From contig NC_039513.1 of assembly GCF_003672135.1 (NCBI RefSeq), positions 4,216,833 through 4,280,832 of the forward strand: DNA of 64,000 nt. Direction: 5' to 3'. Below are positions 1 through 13,100 of this stretch, in pieces. Numbering within the stretch: position 1 is the stretch's first letter; each line of letters begins with the position of its first letter. The translations under genes were made by a program, and so were the position numbers. This stretch comes from Ooceraea biroi. Its lineage: Eukaryota; Arthropoda; Insecta; Hymenoptera; Formicidae. Below the pieces are notes generated by a model. It was given only the letters and a program-made list of their open reading frames with translations, was not told the DNA's origin and did not search any database.

Positions 1-799
1 TAAATTCGAGGCCGCATTGAATTGCGTTGGCGAACGTTAGCGTGCAAGTATGTATATTATCATCTGAATTACTTCGCAAATTGAGGGGCATTTCTGTTAT
101 CTTCTGTTACGAAAAACAAGTTTCCCGAATTTTTTCAAAGTGTTTGATAACACGTGACGATAATTTGTTTATTTATTTCTGCAAATCACAGAAAAAGTTT
201 TTTAAATATTGCAAGTTTTTTAAATATTGCATATTTTGTACAAAAAATAAATCTAAAGACATGAAGATAAAATGTTACAACATTTATCCTTAGGCAGAAT
301 CTTTATTGTTTTGTCATGCATTTACCGTACAGAATTACTCGTGCTCTTTGGGGCCAACGAAAATAAAATTGACAGACAAGAGATCTCAAGGGTGATAACA
401 TGGGTGCAAATTTCACGGGCGCATTGCCGCAAGAAGCGTTCAGAAAGATTATTCTGACAGCAGTGAAAGCGACGTTCACGTACTAATATTATTATATACA
501 TGCACGTATGGGAGACGTCAGAGATATGCAATGATCTCGGAAGGCTTCGCAATGATGCGACATCCGCGTGATGCGCAACTAAATTTCCGACTTCACCGAT
601 GGACTGTTTTCTACTATATTCCGAAATTGACTTTAAAAAAGCCTATCTTATTATACTTGCACAATCATTATTAATCGCGGATTATATTATTAGCAAAATC
701 ATATCTCTCGATAATAAATTAGCAAGCATTACATAAAAAATGCATTGAATTAATTATGCCATAGATAACATATGATAATATAATATTTTATGTTAAATA

Positions 800-819
800 C
801 ATAGACATATATGTCTATG
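800..819. repeat. Perfect 20-bp palindrome
   Basis: CATAGACATA followed by its exact reverse complement, in AT-rich DNA near the window start. Confidence 0.85.
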
Positions 820-2250
820 GTTAAATATAACGATGAAAATATTTTCTTGAAGAATATTTACAAAAGTTAGAAAATTTACAAATATTTGCTCTTTTGTTTT
901 GTGATTTCCAAATTTCTGATTTTCTTTTTAATATTCAGCATAAAGATTTCTCTAATTTTTATTCTTTTATCAATGTGTACTAGAAATAATTTATTATAAA
1001 TTCTATATAATATTTAATGTTATGTGTTGGCACAAGTACTCTAGTTTTTAATTGTGCTACTTGCATGAGTTTGTCTCGCTGACTGAAAGGGAGACGATAG
1101 AAATTCAATATGTAGTATAATGCGGTCCTTGTGAAAGCGTTTGTTTGTTATGGCCGTGCCCGTGAAACTGCGGCCGATTACTTTCCTCGGTTATCCCGAC
1201 AGAATAATTTTAATCGGAAGATCGCACAAAAAGCAGGAAGAGCATGTCTTTAACGGCGCCGTGCTCTCAGCAATGCAAGGAAAGCCGGAGCTCGTTATAG
1301 TTCCTCGCAATATGACGTCTCAATTATACTAAAAGAAGTTGAAACTACTGTGAAACGTACAAATAAATTGGCAACACTTTCTCCGCTATTAATTATCTTC
1401 TTCGTATTATTCTCATGTGATTAAACATTCAAGTAAAATTAAATTTCCAGAGATCACTACCTGATACTAAATTTTGTTTTCCATTTCCCCCGATGAAATT
1501 GAGTGATATCTGACAATCTGACAGCTATCAAAAAAGTAGTGGTAGATTGACCTTTATAAAATGAGGATATAAGAGGTCCAGATGAATTAATCTGTAATAA
1601 ATTTGTATAATTTTCGATTATATAAAATAAATAAATATAATAATAGGTTTCGATAGCGATCAATAGTTTATGTTTTATGTGTGCATATGTATATCTTTTT
1701 ACACTTTTATACGTTTATCTAAACATATATACATATTTATTTACATATATTCCTTGAAAAATATAAGTATCGACGTCATCTTTTTATGTAATGATCATAA
1801 TCAGATTTGTACAATTAAACACTATTTAGAAATTGAATTCCTTCATGAATCATCAATACATCATATGTGACAACTGATGACTCGCGAGTCATAGCGGATT
1901 TGACCTTTTTTCTTATAAGGCACGTGGTTCAGAATTCGCCTTTCTCTGGGCAATTAATTTCTTCCTGTGAGAGAGGAAAATAGAACGGCACGCTCGGGAG
2001 ATCGTATCTCTCGGAGCATCGTCTGGGAACATCGTTCATTTTCAATTAGATCGAATTCATTTCATTCTATGCGATAAATGATGTCCAATTATAGCATATC
2101 AGTTTATATTAGGCTAAAACCATATTTTGAGCAAAAGATATTTTCACTTATTTAATTATCAACATATACTAAAGTACATTTGGAGTACTATAAGTAAGAG
2201 GTTGATAAATTCTATTTTTAAATAAATAATCATACTGTAGACTAATATAA

Positions 2251-2284
2251 TAATTACCTCGATCACTTTATATTGAGGTAATTA
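2251..2284. repeat. Inverted repeat, 10-bp arms
   Basis: TAATTACCTC (2251-2260) and its exact complement GAGGTAATTA (2275-2284), loop of 14 bases. Confidence 0.8.
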
Positions 2285-5200
2285 AACATTCGATTTGTTG
2301 ATATATTTAATATATTACATATTTAATATATATATATTTATTTATTATATAACGTGTTAATAATGATATTTAACTAGAATATTTTAAATACCCTTGTATT
2401 TATATCTCGTAAGAAAACATATGTTAATTTTCTTCTTTCTTCGACAAAATCTAATAATGTATTGTACATAATACGGTGCTACACGCAAGCAAGTATAGTC
2501 GACAAGATGTGAAATAGCGTTCAAGGAAGTTCGAACCTGACTCACTCGCCACAAGCAACTATTTTGCATCCAATGGGATCGAAAGAGAAAGGTCTTCAAA
2601 AGCATCAGCTCTTTCTATCTAGGTCACAACGGTCAACGCGTTCACGATGGATCAGTAAATCGAAACGGCTTTCGAGTGACTGCAGTGAACGCTCTTGGCT
2701 ATCTTCCACACTGTTGATTGGTAGAATTCCTTTATACGTAGCTTTATATCAAAAATCGAATGACGCGCAGGCCGAAACCTCTACGCTTCAAAAGTGACAA
2801 AATATTACGTTAAAGATATTCATTTCCCGTGAAAGATCAAGATTAATGGTTGCATTGCATACACTTCCTTTATTCACTTTCTCCTCAAAATGTCGATGAT
2901 ATTTTAGCCGATCTCCATCAATTGGGTCGCCGTTCCACTTTATTCCTCTCACGATATTTTATGGCATGGCCGAAGTAGAAAAAGACGAAAACCGGCCGCT
3001 GGTGAACCAGCTGTTGCTTTCGCAACGGCGGCCACTCAGACATTTGGGTGTCTTGAAGTGCAAGCTGTCTTCAGGAGTCATCACCAATGGTCATTAACCC
3101 TTTGGTTTGCCCCCATGGTTTAAGAGTGAAAGGAGGAGCGAAGCGGCCCATACACAATAAAGATTGTTGCGCAAACTTGTTGGCGCAGAGTGTATAATGT
3201 ATTTCGAAGTGGCACGATGCGTATGTGTTTGCATCGGAAAAATTTTGTGCAACGGTAGCTTGCGCAAGCCGTTATGTAAGCGTGAAGCATTCGGAGACAA
3301 TTTAAATCCACTTTATCTTTAAATGCTCAATTCGTTTAGCAGAAAAGCGCGACAGTAGGGTTCCGTATTTAGCAACTGCACTTTCGTGTTTTGTAACGGA
3401 GCATCAAAGGAAGATTGGATCTTTTGATTTGCTATTCTGATTGGATATTCTGCTTGTATTCGCTCTTCTGATCGATCTTCACGCGCCGTGAAGTTCCGAA
3501 CGAATGCGGAAAGATGACTTATCGGACGGATGTGCTCGTGTGATTGCGAGTTCGTATACAGCGGTATTGCACCGTCGATGAATTAATTTGACTTGATGCA
3601 TCGAGCGGAAACTTGAGTAAAAAATCATCGGATGCAAGGGCGATCTGCTGGTTGGCGTGATACGACGTCGATTTTCATGCAGCGAGCAATAATCGCAGAA
3701 CGGTCCAAGGAAAGCGTGTTACGTCTAAACAAACGGAAATCTCGGAGCGTCTGATTATCGAACCACCTGCGTAATGGCAATTTTACTGTCGGGCAAAAAC
3801 CAACCGGCTTCCTGCGTCGCCGCGCTCGTATTATGCCGGTCATATCGCCGTTTCGTAATTACGCCAGAGTATCCCGATTCCGGGTTACGAGAAGCTCGCT
3901 GACGTTTTCAGATCGCCGCGTCGCGGCCCCGCGGCGACACTGAAAATCTCCAGGAAACAACGAAAGAAAAAGCAACCAATTATTTCCAGCGGTGTGGCGC
4001 ATTGACAAAACGGTTTGCCGACAACGGCAGCCGGTCGCAAAACGGTACCCAGCAATTCTTTTGTTCCTGCTCAGAATAACATTGGACTCTTACGACACGT
4101 AAAAAAAATTACCCAAATTACGATGCAGAACAGCGACTTTTCGACAAAGTCTCACGAGCTCCTCGCAGATCTCTCAACAAATAATGTTGCGAAATTCAGC
4201 TCTTCCGTACATCGCGTTGCGAAATTCCGGTTTTTCACGTATTAAGTTCAATGTCATTCTGAAAAAAAGGAACAAAGAATCCAGACACTATAAAACTAGC
4301 CGAATGCGTTTACCACGGACCAGGCGAGATGAGAGCTTTCATCACGCATCCACACTTTCTATTTGAATTACTTGGTCGTACGATAGTGGCATACCTTTCC
4401 TCTAATTCATTGAATAAAATGCTCGATTTATCGAGGCTTTCCTTTATTCTCCAAACGAGCAACCATTTGCACGTTGCGTTTATTTCGTGTCGAGAGGTCT
4501 AAGATATAAAATTTCAATCTCGTGTTTAATATAGATATATGTCTGTTTGACGCATTTTATCGCCTCTAATTATTTATATAACAGCGCGCTATAAACTGTT
4601 GGTCTGTAGCATGCATGAGACGTTTACTGCCTATACAAATGCTGGAGTTTCCAATTCCTGATTTAATAAAGTCTCCAAGAGCAGCGACGCGACGTACATT
4701 TCCGGCATTTTTTCTAAATGGTACGCAGCACTCGTGCGTGCGTTTCGTACATTCGTGTGTGCACTCGTATGCGTAGGAAGAGGTCGAGAAATTCTAGAAT
4801 CGATGTTGGATACTTTCTCCGGTAAACGGTGTTCGTTTCCTTTTTCCACTCTCGTCAAGGATCTATCAACGGCGACTGAGCCAAGATCTTTCTGAACAAA
4901 TTGCTAAATAATTATGACTCATAATTATTTAATGTTGAAAATGCAATTTTCTATTATATATGACATACGATAAATATATTTTGATAAATATATTTTAGCT
5001 TTACTTCCCTTATTCTTATCAAAATATATATTTGCATTCGCAGGTTATTAATTACTATTTTGATTGTTCAGATTTAATAATTAATATTTTTATCGCTCTT
5101 TGTTCAATTCCGTGCTGTAATAAACGGTCAAACAAGATTTCTTAGAAAAATTAGAGCAAAACAAGAAGCGGCAACCGAGCATTAATAATACGCGAATATC

Positions 5201-7399
5201 ATGCTGCGTTTAAAGTTAACGGAAAAAAGGCGAAACAATCTAATAACTAGTAAAGCAGTAAAATTTTACTTGGTCAGAAATATTATCATTAAAAAATTAC
5301 TAAGCAACAAGTTAAACAATTTCAATAAGAAAAAGAAAAACAATTTTAACAAGATTAGCGAAATAAATAATTAGTGATTTTAATAATTCCGAGAAGTTTA
5401 ATTCACCCAGCGAAAGAAAATACTGGTAAATTAACGTTCTCCACAATTTCTGATTAATTAACTAGTAAGATGTCTGATCGCGTCAGTACTGATGGCTTTC
5501 GGATATCGCGTTCCATGACAGTCAGAATATCTGATCGCGATTTCGCGTACATTTTTATGAAAAAGGAGACTGCGAACAGCTAGAAAAGATAGTTAAAATA
5601 CGCAAATTTGTATTAATCACAGGAATCACAGGAATGCGACACGATAATAAGCGATCATACATGTTGTCGACTTGATGGTCGTCTTCCGTTCTCTTCTTCT
5701 CAAAACCGCATTTTTCACATACGAAATTAGTCGTTAACGAACCTTAATAATGTATGTCGGATTTTAGTTTCCTCCAGTTTTACACAAATACACAGCGCAC
5801 ATAAATAATTTCTCTTGAGCACTGTCTGAATGATGAATGACGAACCAACTTCTCTCTCTACTGTCAACTGTTATTATATATACATAGATCACATCCCATA
5901 TATCATACATATTAAAGTCATTTTAAAAATTTTTTAGTTTAAATCCAAATGTAAAAGTGCATTAAACGCATATAAACATTTTTATAGTGGTTTGAAATTA
6001 TATATGTATATATAGAGGGAAAATGTTTCCGTTTACGTGATACGTTTTAATATTAATGTAAAATTTCTTAGAATTAATTAAAAATATATAAGAAGAAAAA
6101 AGTGCATTCACATTTGTTAAAATTTTATACAAATATGTAAAAATATTTTTCGGAAAGTTCCTGCTATTTGTCGTTGAGTATACTGCGATAAATTGACGCT
6201 TATCGGAGCGCATAGAAAGCGATCGTGCGTGAAGTTTTGCGAGCGTAAACGACGTTGTTATTTAACTGCTAAACATCGATTTCCGTGCGTTCTAGTTTCG
6301 TACCATTTTCTCAGATCTTCGTGCACCCGTTGCGTTGCGATTGACGATTACGATGGCACAACGAAAACCTTGAAAAGAAATTTATTATACCCTCGCCTGC
6401 TCGGTGAAACGCAAAAGGCGCAGCTGTGAAAGATCGGCGACTTTCATCGATGGTTATCACGGTCCGCCTACACTTTCCGCGCGATTCCTCTTGAAATATC
6501 AAATCATCCGTCTGCATGCAGTCTGTGGCAGTTATGAAACGATTTACTAGAGTTCAATCCCACGATCAGATGAAACGTTCCGATTTCTCATTTCTCCTTT
6601 CCCATAATCTAATTTCTCGTTTTAATTATCATATGATTTTGAATAATTTTCCTGACGTCGTTTAAAAAAGAAATAATGAGGAATCAACAATTTGCCAATC
6701 ATATAATTGATGATCATTTAAGTAAAATTGTTTTTTACATTTTAAGTACATTTGAGATCAATATTGCAAAAGCATAATCTTAAGATACAAGTTTATCAAC
6801 AAGTTACTCTTGCAATCATTGTTTTGTTGCGTAGGTGCAAATATAAAATCCAAAAACATCGATATCATCTAGATATCATATGTCTATTTTAAAAGATCCA
6901 GTTTCTATTCCACAGCAGGTAGATGTATGTGGCCTGCATTTACTATGTACAAGTTAAAAAGCGGGCTAATCAACATGTCCGTAATCGGGGCATTTGCATG
7001 TACATATACAAGATGCATTACACTTATTACGCGCATCATATCAAAACTTTATAACGGTTCTAAATTCTAAATTCAGTTATGAAACAAAGCATTACGACAA
7101 TATGGTCCATAATTTTTTATTTATCGTTCTACTTCACTTGCGTGAGAATTGATTAGATAACTTGAAGGTTGTAAATGGAAATTTAAGCATTGATGTTCCT
7201 CTTTGTCGCGTAGTTAGTCCCTCATTAATATTAGAGTAACCAACTCGCTGGTAAGTCCCGATGTCAAAAATAAAATGTGTTAAACAACTCGCGAGTAATT
7301 AAAAGTCGCAATGTGGACTATCGTTGAGGAGAAATCGCAAATGCAAATTACTGGAAGAACGAGAAGTCCGTGCCGGTATGTAAGGTGTATACATTAAAA

Positions 7400-8800
7400 A
7401 GTGGGCTCCGTTTGTAGACCATGTTCGTCGCAAAACTGTTCGATGAATTTGCAAGTAAAAGCTGTCCACCCGTCCGGGAGTGTCCGGCCGTGAGACCGCG
7501 CGAAACGATCCGTTTCCGACGAATGTCCTCGCGATCGGTGATCGGTGATCGTCGATTAGCGATCACCGTTCAGTGATCGCGCTCGCCAGCTGCGTGCGGT
7601 ATCGTTTGCAGCGCAAAGGTGTCGGCTCGTTTACGTCTGGGTTCAATCACCTCCGGCAGCTGGAAACTGTGTCACCAGCCGATTTTGAGATCGCTACCAG
7701 TCCCGACCCTTCTCCTGTCGACCTCCTCGTGCCTCGCCGTGGGACACGCGGCTGCCGAGCGGAGACGCGCGTTCTTCCCTAACGCGCGCGCAAGTCGCGG
7801 AAACGCTCGCGAATGATCCCTCGATGACAGGACTTGGTTCGGTGGATCGCACGCCCGCTGCGCTGAGAACGAGATCACGCGACGCCAGATTACGATCGTG
7901 GCCTGGATCGAGCGCGCAAAACCCGCCGGCGTAATTATTCCCGCCGTGAACACTGGCAGCGCATTCGGGCCACGTCATTCCTATTATTCGGCTGATGACA
8001 ATCCCCCGTCCGAACGTCCTCTCTCTCGATTCTGCAATGTAATTGCGCCTGCACAGGGGCTGCCCCAGTTCGTACCGCCGTCGCATTTCTTAGCGCCGCG
8101 TTCCTTGGTTGATCTTTTCACGATCGAGACACCGATGCGCTCGTAGTTCTCGTATACTAGCGATCAGAGACGCGACCTGAACTTTACAGGGGAAAAATAA
8201 ATAACGAAGCTAATTTTATTTTTATTATTATACATGTACCACAGCGAACTGTTCAAACTCCAAGAAATTCATCGGCATTGCAAAATATATTGCACGAAGA
8301 CTCGAATCTCTTTGTTTTCCGAGAGAGCGTCTCGATGAGGCAATCACGAAATTCGGCGACCTAAAAATGCAATCAGTCGACAGGTGAGTCGCACGTCGCG
8401 TTTCGCTTTCCAAGGACGACGATCGGTGGTGACGAAACGATCAATGGATCGCGTGCTATGTACTCCTAATGACGCTCGTACGCGTTATACCGTTTCCGAC
8501 GCAGTTCGTTCACGCGAGGAAACCGTGTTGAAGACCTGCTGTGACCGGTGGCTAGGAATCCTGGACGTGCAAGCGCGTCCACGAGGGCAATGGGAAAATT
8601 TTCTCAGTGCCGTCACACCCGGCGGTAAAAGCACACAAAAGAAACACTTGACGGGTCCCGTTGTAGAGAGTCGCGACCGTGCCTCATCGCGTGACGTACC
8701 GTTAACCCTGCTCCTCCTGTGCCGTAATCGCCGTCGTTCACCTAATCCGCTTCTCCCAATTAGGAACGTTTGCACGATCATCGAGTCATGAATTAGTTGG
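7400..8800. other. GC-rich, CpG-rich island, possible promoter or non-coding exon
   Basis: Base composition rises sharply and CpG is common relative to the flanks. Overlapping ORFs of 60-135 codons on both strands are expected from GC-rich DNA lacking stop codons; none has a recognisable domain, and the largest start with GTG rather than ATG. On the + strand a strong donor-like sequence CAG|GTGAGT lies at about 8380-8387, so a non-coding 5' exon of a + strand gene, possibly the downstream lipase, is conceivable. No TATA box or confirmed start site was identified. A 21-bp-arm hairpin lies at 7531-7580. Confidence 0.4.
7531..7580. repeat. Imperfect inverted repeat, 21-bp arms
   Basis: The left arm 7531-7551 and right arm 7560-7580 are complementary at 18 of 21 positions, separated by an 8-nt loop (7552-7559). 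The left arm also contains a short tandem GATCGGT repeat. As RNA it would fold into a stable GC-rich hairpin. Function is unknown. Confidence 0.75.
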
Positions 8801-10526
8801 CATCGGCCTGTTACGAGGAAACGCTCTCCAGATGCTTTCCAATTCCGGCTTCCGTTAAATTCCGAAACGATGACGTTAGCCGAAACGAAGTTCGTGAGAC
8901 TCCTGGGACGTGATAACTGTAACTTGCGACCCGGAGGAATGTCTTAATAATATTCGCGCATATGTAATTTCTTGTATAATTAATTAATCTTGTGTCAGTC
9001 CCATTATTAAAGCAGAAAGGCAGTGAATCTGGGGCGTCTTGTCTCTGTATCTCTGATAAGATGTCATGCAACACGCGAGAACCAAAACTCTGACGCGCTG
9101 TTAACAATGTAATGTATTATATCAATACTGAAGATTAAGGAGTTAAGTTTTGTTCGGATTATATTACAGTTTAATGAGTGAAATGAGATCAAGTAGCAAC
9201 GCATTGTCCAATAAAAATATTCGATTTTTTTGCACGAGAGATGTACAATTATGTTCAAATTAGAAACGATTGACATCAGTTTAATTCTCACATACATTAT
9301 ACTTACGCCATTAAAAATAACACATTATACATAATAAAAGAATAAAAGGTACGCGTTATAGAGTGCATATTTTCTAGAAATATTTCATGTTAAAAGACAT
9401 CGTGTGCAATTACGTATCAGTTAAACTTAACGACACTTTATTAAATCACCGATCCATTGAACTTTGTTGCGATTAAGACTCTAATTGCATGTTTCGAGCG
9501 AGCTTACTTTTCTTTGCATATATGATCAAGACTACATGTTTGGTTTTTTCCATTAATGAAATAGTTAACAATTAATTAAAATGTTGCTGCTTGATTACGA
9601 AAGTGAACTAGATAGAACGTAACTAGTGTATAGTGGCGCAATTTATGCAATATATAAGAGACGATAAAGTAATGAAATGATACGGATAATTACGTGATGA
9701 ATGTTGAAATATTTAAAAGCGCAAGAGTATGCGATGCGCGATTGTAATAGGCGTTGTTTAAAAAATTACAAGATTTAAATAAATTTCTTAATAAGAAATT
9801 TTATAAAAGTAAAATATGAAATGCTTCAAATAAAAATTAGAAGTAAAACTGTTTTTAAATAAAAGTATACAAATAATATGTACTGTTGTTGTATAATTAA
9901 TAATAAAATTGTATCTTTTCTTTTTCTCCTCAAAACATGCGTAGAAATTTTTACAACAATTTTACTGCGGAAATTCTTGTTTAAACTTCTGGATCACTTT
10001 TCGTCGACTTATTTCAATGAATCGTTTCACTTGCCAGCGCACGTGTCAGCTCTTCAAAAAGAATTTTTTAAATAAATTACTTTTTGCCAATACAGATGTT
10101 TCGCCAAAGAAAATAATAGAATGAAATCTCGCATACGTAAATTAATGGAATGTTGTTGCAGACACCTCTTATTCCTCTCTCTGCCTCCGACATTGGTGAT
10201 TTCCCTTTTCCATTGCTCTCTCTTTCTCTCTTTATTTCTTCCTTGCTTGTTACGATCCATTTTTATGTTTTGTTGAACAGGTCTGTCGAGCAAGAAGTTA
10301 AGTAGCGTACTCGCCTAAGTGACCATCACTGTAATGCCCGATACTTTTCCGACAAGAAATCTCCCGCAAGCATCTTCGATTTTCCTTTTGCTAATTTCTC
10401 CCATGCGATCGGGTAGACTAGTCTGATGACGTGAATGACGGCGGGCAAGGATTCTCGGCTCTCTTTCGTACCTGTTTGACTTTTGTGAAACGAGTAGTCT
10501 TGACGGTCTCGTCTTATTTTCATGAG

Positions 10527-10991
10527 TCATGGGAATAGACGTAAATCAGCCTGCCAACTCATTCCCATGGCTTCATTAGCCGCCTCTGTCTGGCAGCCGT
10601 CCGGTTTCCATTCAACGCAAACCACGTTCAACATAGATTCGGGACAACGGGCTTCGCAACACCTTCCGCCGCTATGTTTTCCTTCCACCTCAAGACCAAG
10701 CCATCGGTCAGATCTGGGTCGTAAGTTCAGGACATACTGGCCGACCTGATCGCGAGACTGACTTCTTGGCCCACCTGAAGAAAGGCAAACCTGTCCAGCA
10801 TTGGAAATGGTGAAGAACAGAGACACGAAACGGTCAAAGCGCTGAATACCGTACATCTTTGTAACTAAGCCTTGCGCTGAAATTTTGTTACAGTAACATC
10901 CGTTTAAACTCGTTCTATTAAAGAATACTGCTTTGTTTGCTAGGAACCCGTTATTTTCAATTACTAGTGGAAAATTATGCATGCTCGACAC
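10527..10991 (-). other. Unidentified 154-codon ORF with a Cys-rich end
   Basis: The frame opens at GTG; the first ATG is three codons further in. The C-terminal third contains several Cys residues (RCCEARC, VVCVEW, DGCQ) and a Trp/Gly-rich stretch, in a local GC-richer block. I recognise no family and see no signal peptide at the ATG. It could be an exon, a decayed element or chance, since the opposite strand is also open for about 75 codons. Confidence 0.15.
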
Positions 10992-11040
10992 TTTTGTTGA
11001 GGAAAAATCAACTCCAAGTTGGTCACAGAATCATTAAAAA

Positions 11041-11071
11041 ATAATGCGACGGAAGTGGGACACCTTGTATA
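11041..11071 (-). repeat. Dispersed repeat end (TGTCCCACTTCCG type)
   Basis: Read on the minus strand from 11071 this gives TACAAGGTGTCCCACTTCCG followed by TCGCATTA. The segment GTCCCACTTCCGTCG plus ATTA recurs on the + strand at about 46947-46966 with one difference in roughly 20 bases. The leading TACAAGGTGTCCC resembles the TACAGG ends of two MITE-like elements in this window, so this is probably one end of an interspersed element whose other end I could not find. Confidence 0.5.
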
Positions 11072-13100
11072 TGTGTGACGTGACATGAAATGTGTACGCA
11101 GTCATTGCAAATGCATAGCTCAAGACCGCGAAAATGATTTGAGTGTCACCGTTTTCCAACCGATTTGCAGCACAATCTCTACACAGTATACACGCACGCA
11201 GCACACAAAATACGCATGTATTTATATTCTCTCTTCCTATTTATTTTATATTAAAACCGCGAAAAAGAAGCAATTTCGAAGAAAAGAGGAAAAGAGACCA
11301 TAAGCTACTTGTACGCTATCAAATAATTAGTTATTTAATAAATGAATGAGATAAATCAGATAGCTAAACATTGAAGTTTTATATCTCGAGTTTTATATGT
11401 AACATGAAACATGACTATTTCAAATATTGCAAATATAATTTATATCGTAGGTTGTTAAATATAAAATTACGGGACGGTTGAATGGATATTTGCGTAACGT
11501 TAGACACGCGTTAAGAATCCTCAAAGTCATCCTAAATGATTACAGTTGACTCTATTGAGGAAAGAAGGACGGAGATTACAAAGTTAAGTAAGACAGGTGG
11601 TGTAATTCTTGTACGCATTTTCTCCATGCAGAGAATGCATATAATACAATACTATATAAAACATTTTATAAAAACTGTAATCAAGTTCTTCGTGAGATAA
11701 TTACAGAATATCATCATTTGTACTAGCAAATACTAAAATATACAAATCTGTGACATAAGGATTTCTGAAAATATTGCAACATAAATAAATATAAATTTTT
11801 AATATATTTTATTATTCTTTGGCGTTTTAAATAATGTAAATCCGAGTTTTTTTTAGTAATGTTAAATTTCTAAAAGATGTTATTTTTGAGGAAACATTAT
11901 AAAAGTTAAAGTAATTATGGCACATGGTTTTAATTAAATATATTTTACTCATTTTCAGCCTCTTAGTATTTGTATTAATTCTAGGATCTGCTAAAGATCT
12001 TAAATTTGATATGAAAACAATTAGATCTTTTTTATATAATTTTTTGTAACGTAATCTTGCAATTTTAATAAAATCGTCTTGTCATTTCGTAACGGTATAT
12101 AATAAGTTGAGTGCATTGCAGATACGTCTTTATCTAACGAATTATATCACCGTTGCGTATTAACGCACTCAACGCATTTTCACAATTGCGCTGACATAAC
12201 GTCAGCTCTCAAAAGATCTTAATTACAGATGTCCACTTGTCGTCAGGTGCTATTATTCAGCGATTAAGAGCGTTTCTCATTAGCATTTCCAGCGGCAAGT
12301 TATAAAAGAAAGAATATTTAAATTACCGTGACTCGAATTAGATGCATTTATAATACTTTGAATGACATAAGTGCAATTTGCGTTTTTTGTTAATTCTGGT
12401 TCTACTTCGATCTTTTTTTAAATAAATTATGTCGTGAGCATATAGATAAAATTTTGCACGTTGTAGCTGCAAATTTTTAACATATCACTGGAATATTCAA
12501 AGAAGCTTTATAATAATCTCTTGATAGAATATTAATATATTATATTTGATACGTATAATTATTATTTAGAATAATAATTTTTCACTTACTAAAGCTTATT
12601 TTATTATTTAACAACTATTAATTTCTTTAAATGTTTATTAAGGAAATGTTTTGGATTTATCGAGGGAATGCACATAAAATTTGTCAATACTCTTTAACAG
12701 TATTAGATATTTGATATTGAATATGATTGCATGAGAGATTGCACTTCAAATTGTAATAACATATTGATGAAATTGTTAACACCAATAATAAAAAGTTAAT
12801 GAAGGCTATAAACGGAAGTACTCATGATTTATCAAGTGTAAAATATTGTCAGAACGTTCCAGGAAATTGTTATTCAGGCGTTATGCTAATAACGATAGCG
12901 GTCGTGAGCTGTGGACCGGGAAAGCCGTTACAAAGTATTTCCATGATCGTACCGAAACGTCTAACTCACACGCGTTTATAAGAATCACAGGAATTGTCAC
13001 AAGATTAAACATTTGCACTCGCGCAGCTCTGCTAATAACGTTAGAAAATCACGAAGAACTCGAGCTAAGCCTGAGGACTCATATCGATTAATATTTTCAG

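Larger units (their letters stand above)
1..7300. other. AT-rich region without a supportable gene
   Basis: No ORF here exceeds about 80 codons, none has a recognisable domain, and I could not chain short ORFs through splice sites. The DNA is mostly AT-rich with poly-A/T runs. It contains a perfect 20-bp palindrome at 800-819 and a 10-bp inverted repeat with a 14-nt loop (arms 2251-2260 and 2275-2284). A 14-bp unit is repeated in tandem near 4971-4998. It could be intergenic DNA or an intron of a gene starting outside the window; I cannot tell which. Confidence 0.6.
8800..13100. other. Mostly AT-rich stretch upstream of the lipase exons
   Basis: No confident gene. A locally GC-richer block (about 10520-10800) carries a 154-codon minus-strand ORF (10527-10991). 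A conserved repeat end lies at about 11048-11071. The missing first exon(s) of the downstream lipase should lie in or beyond this region. One weak candidate starts with ATG at 12883, runs about 17 short hydrophobic-to-polar codons and reaches a poor donor at 12935; its phase fits but neither the donor nor the signal peptide is convincing. Confidence 0.5.

Noticed and set aside
2525..2545. GTTCGAACC reminiscent of a tRNA T-loop
   Set aside because: No acceptor, D or anticodon stems could be paired around it.
7694..8086. 130-codon minus ORF and overlapping + frames
   Set aside because: All frames in this CpG-rich block are open; the predicted proteins are Arg/Ala/Ser-rich and mutually exclusive.
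8384..8791. 135-codon + ORF
   Set aside because: It opens with GTG that is itself part of a CAG|GTGAGT splice donor, and the product looks random.
12883..12934. Candidate signal-peptide exon for the lipase
   Set aside because: Phase fits exon 13101, but the donor (CAAA|GTATTT) is poor and the hydrophobic core is under ten residues.
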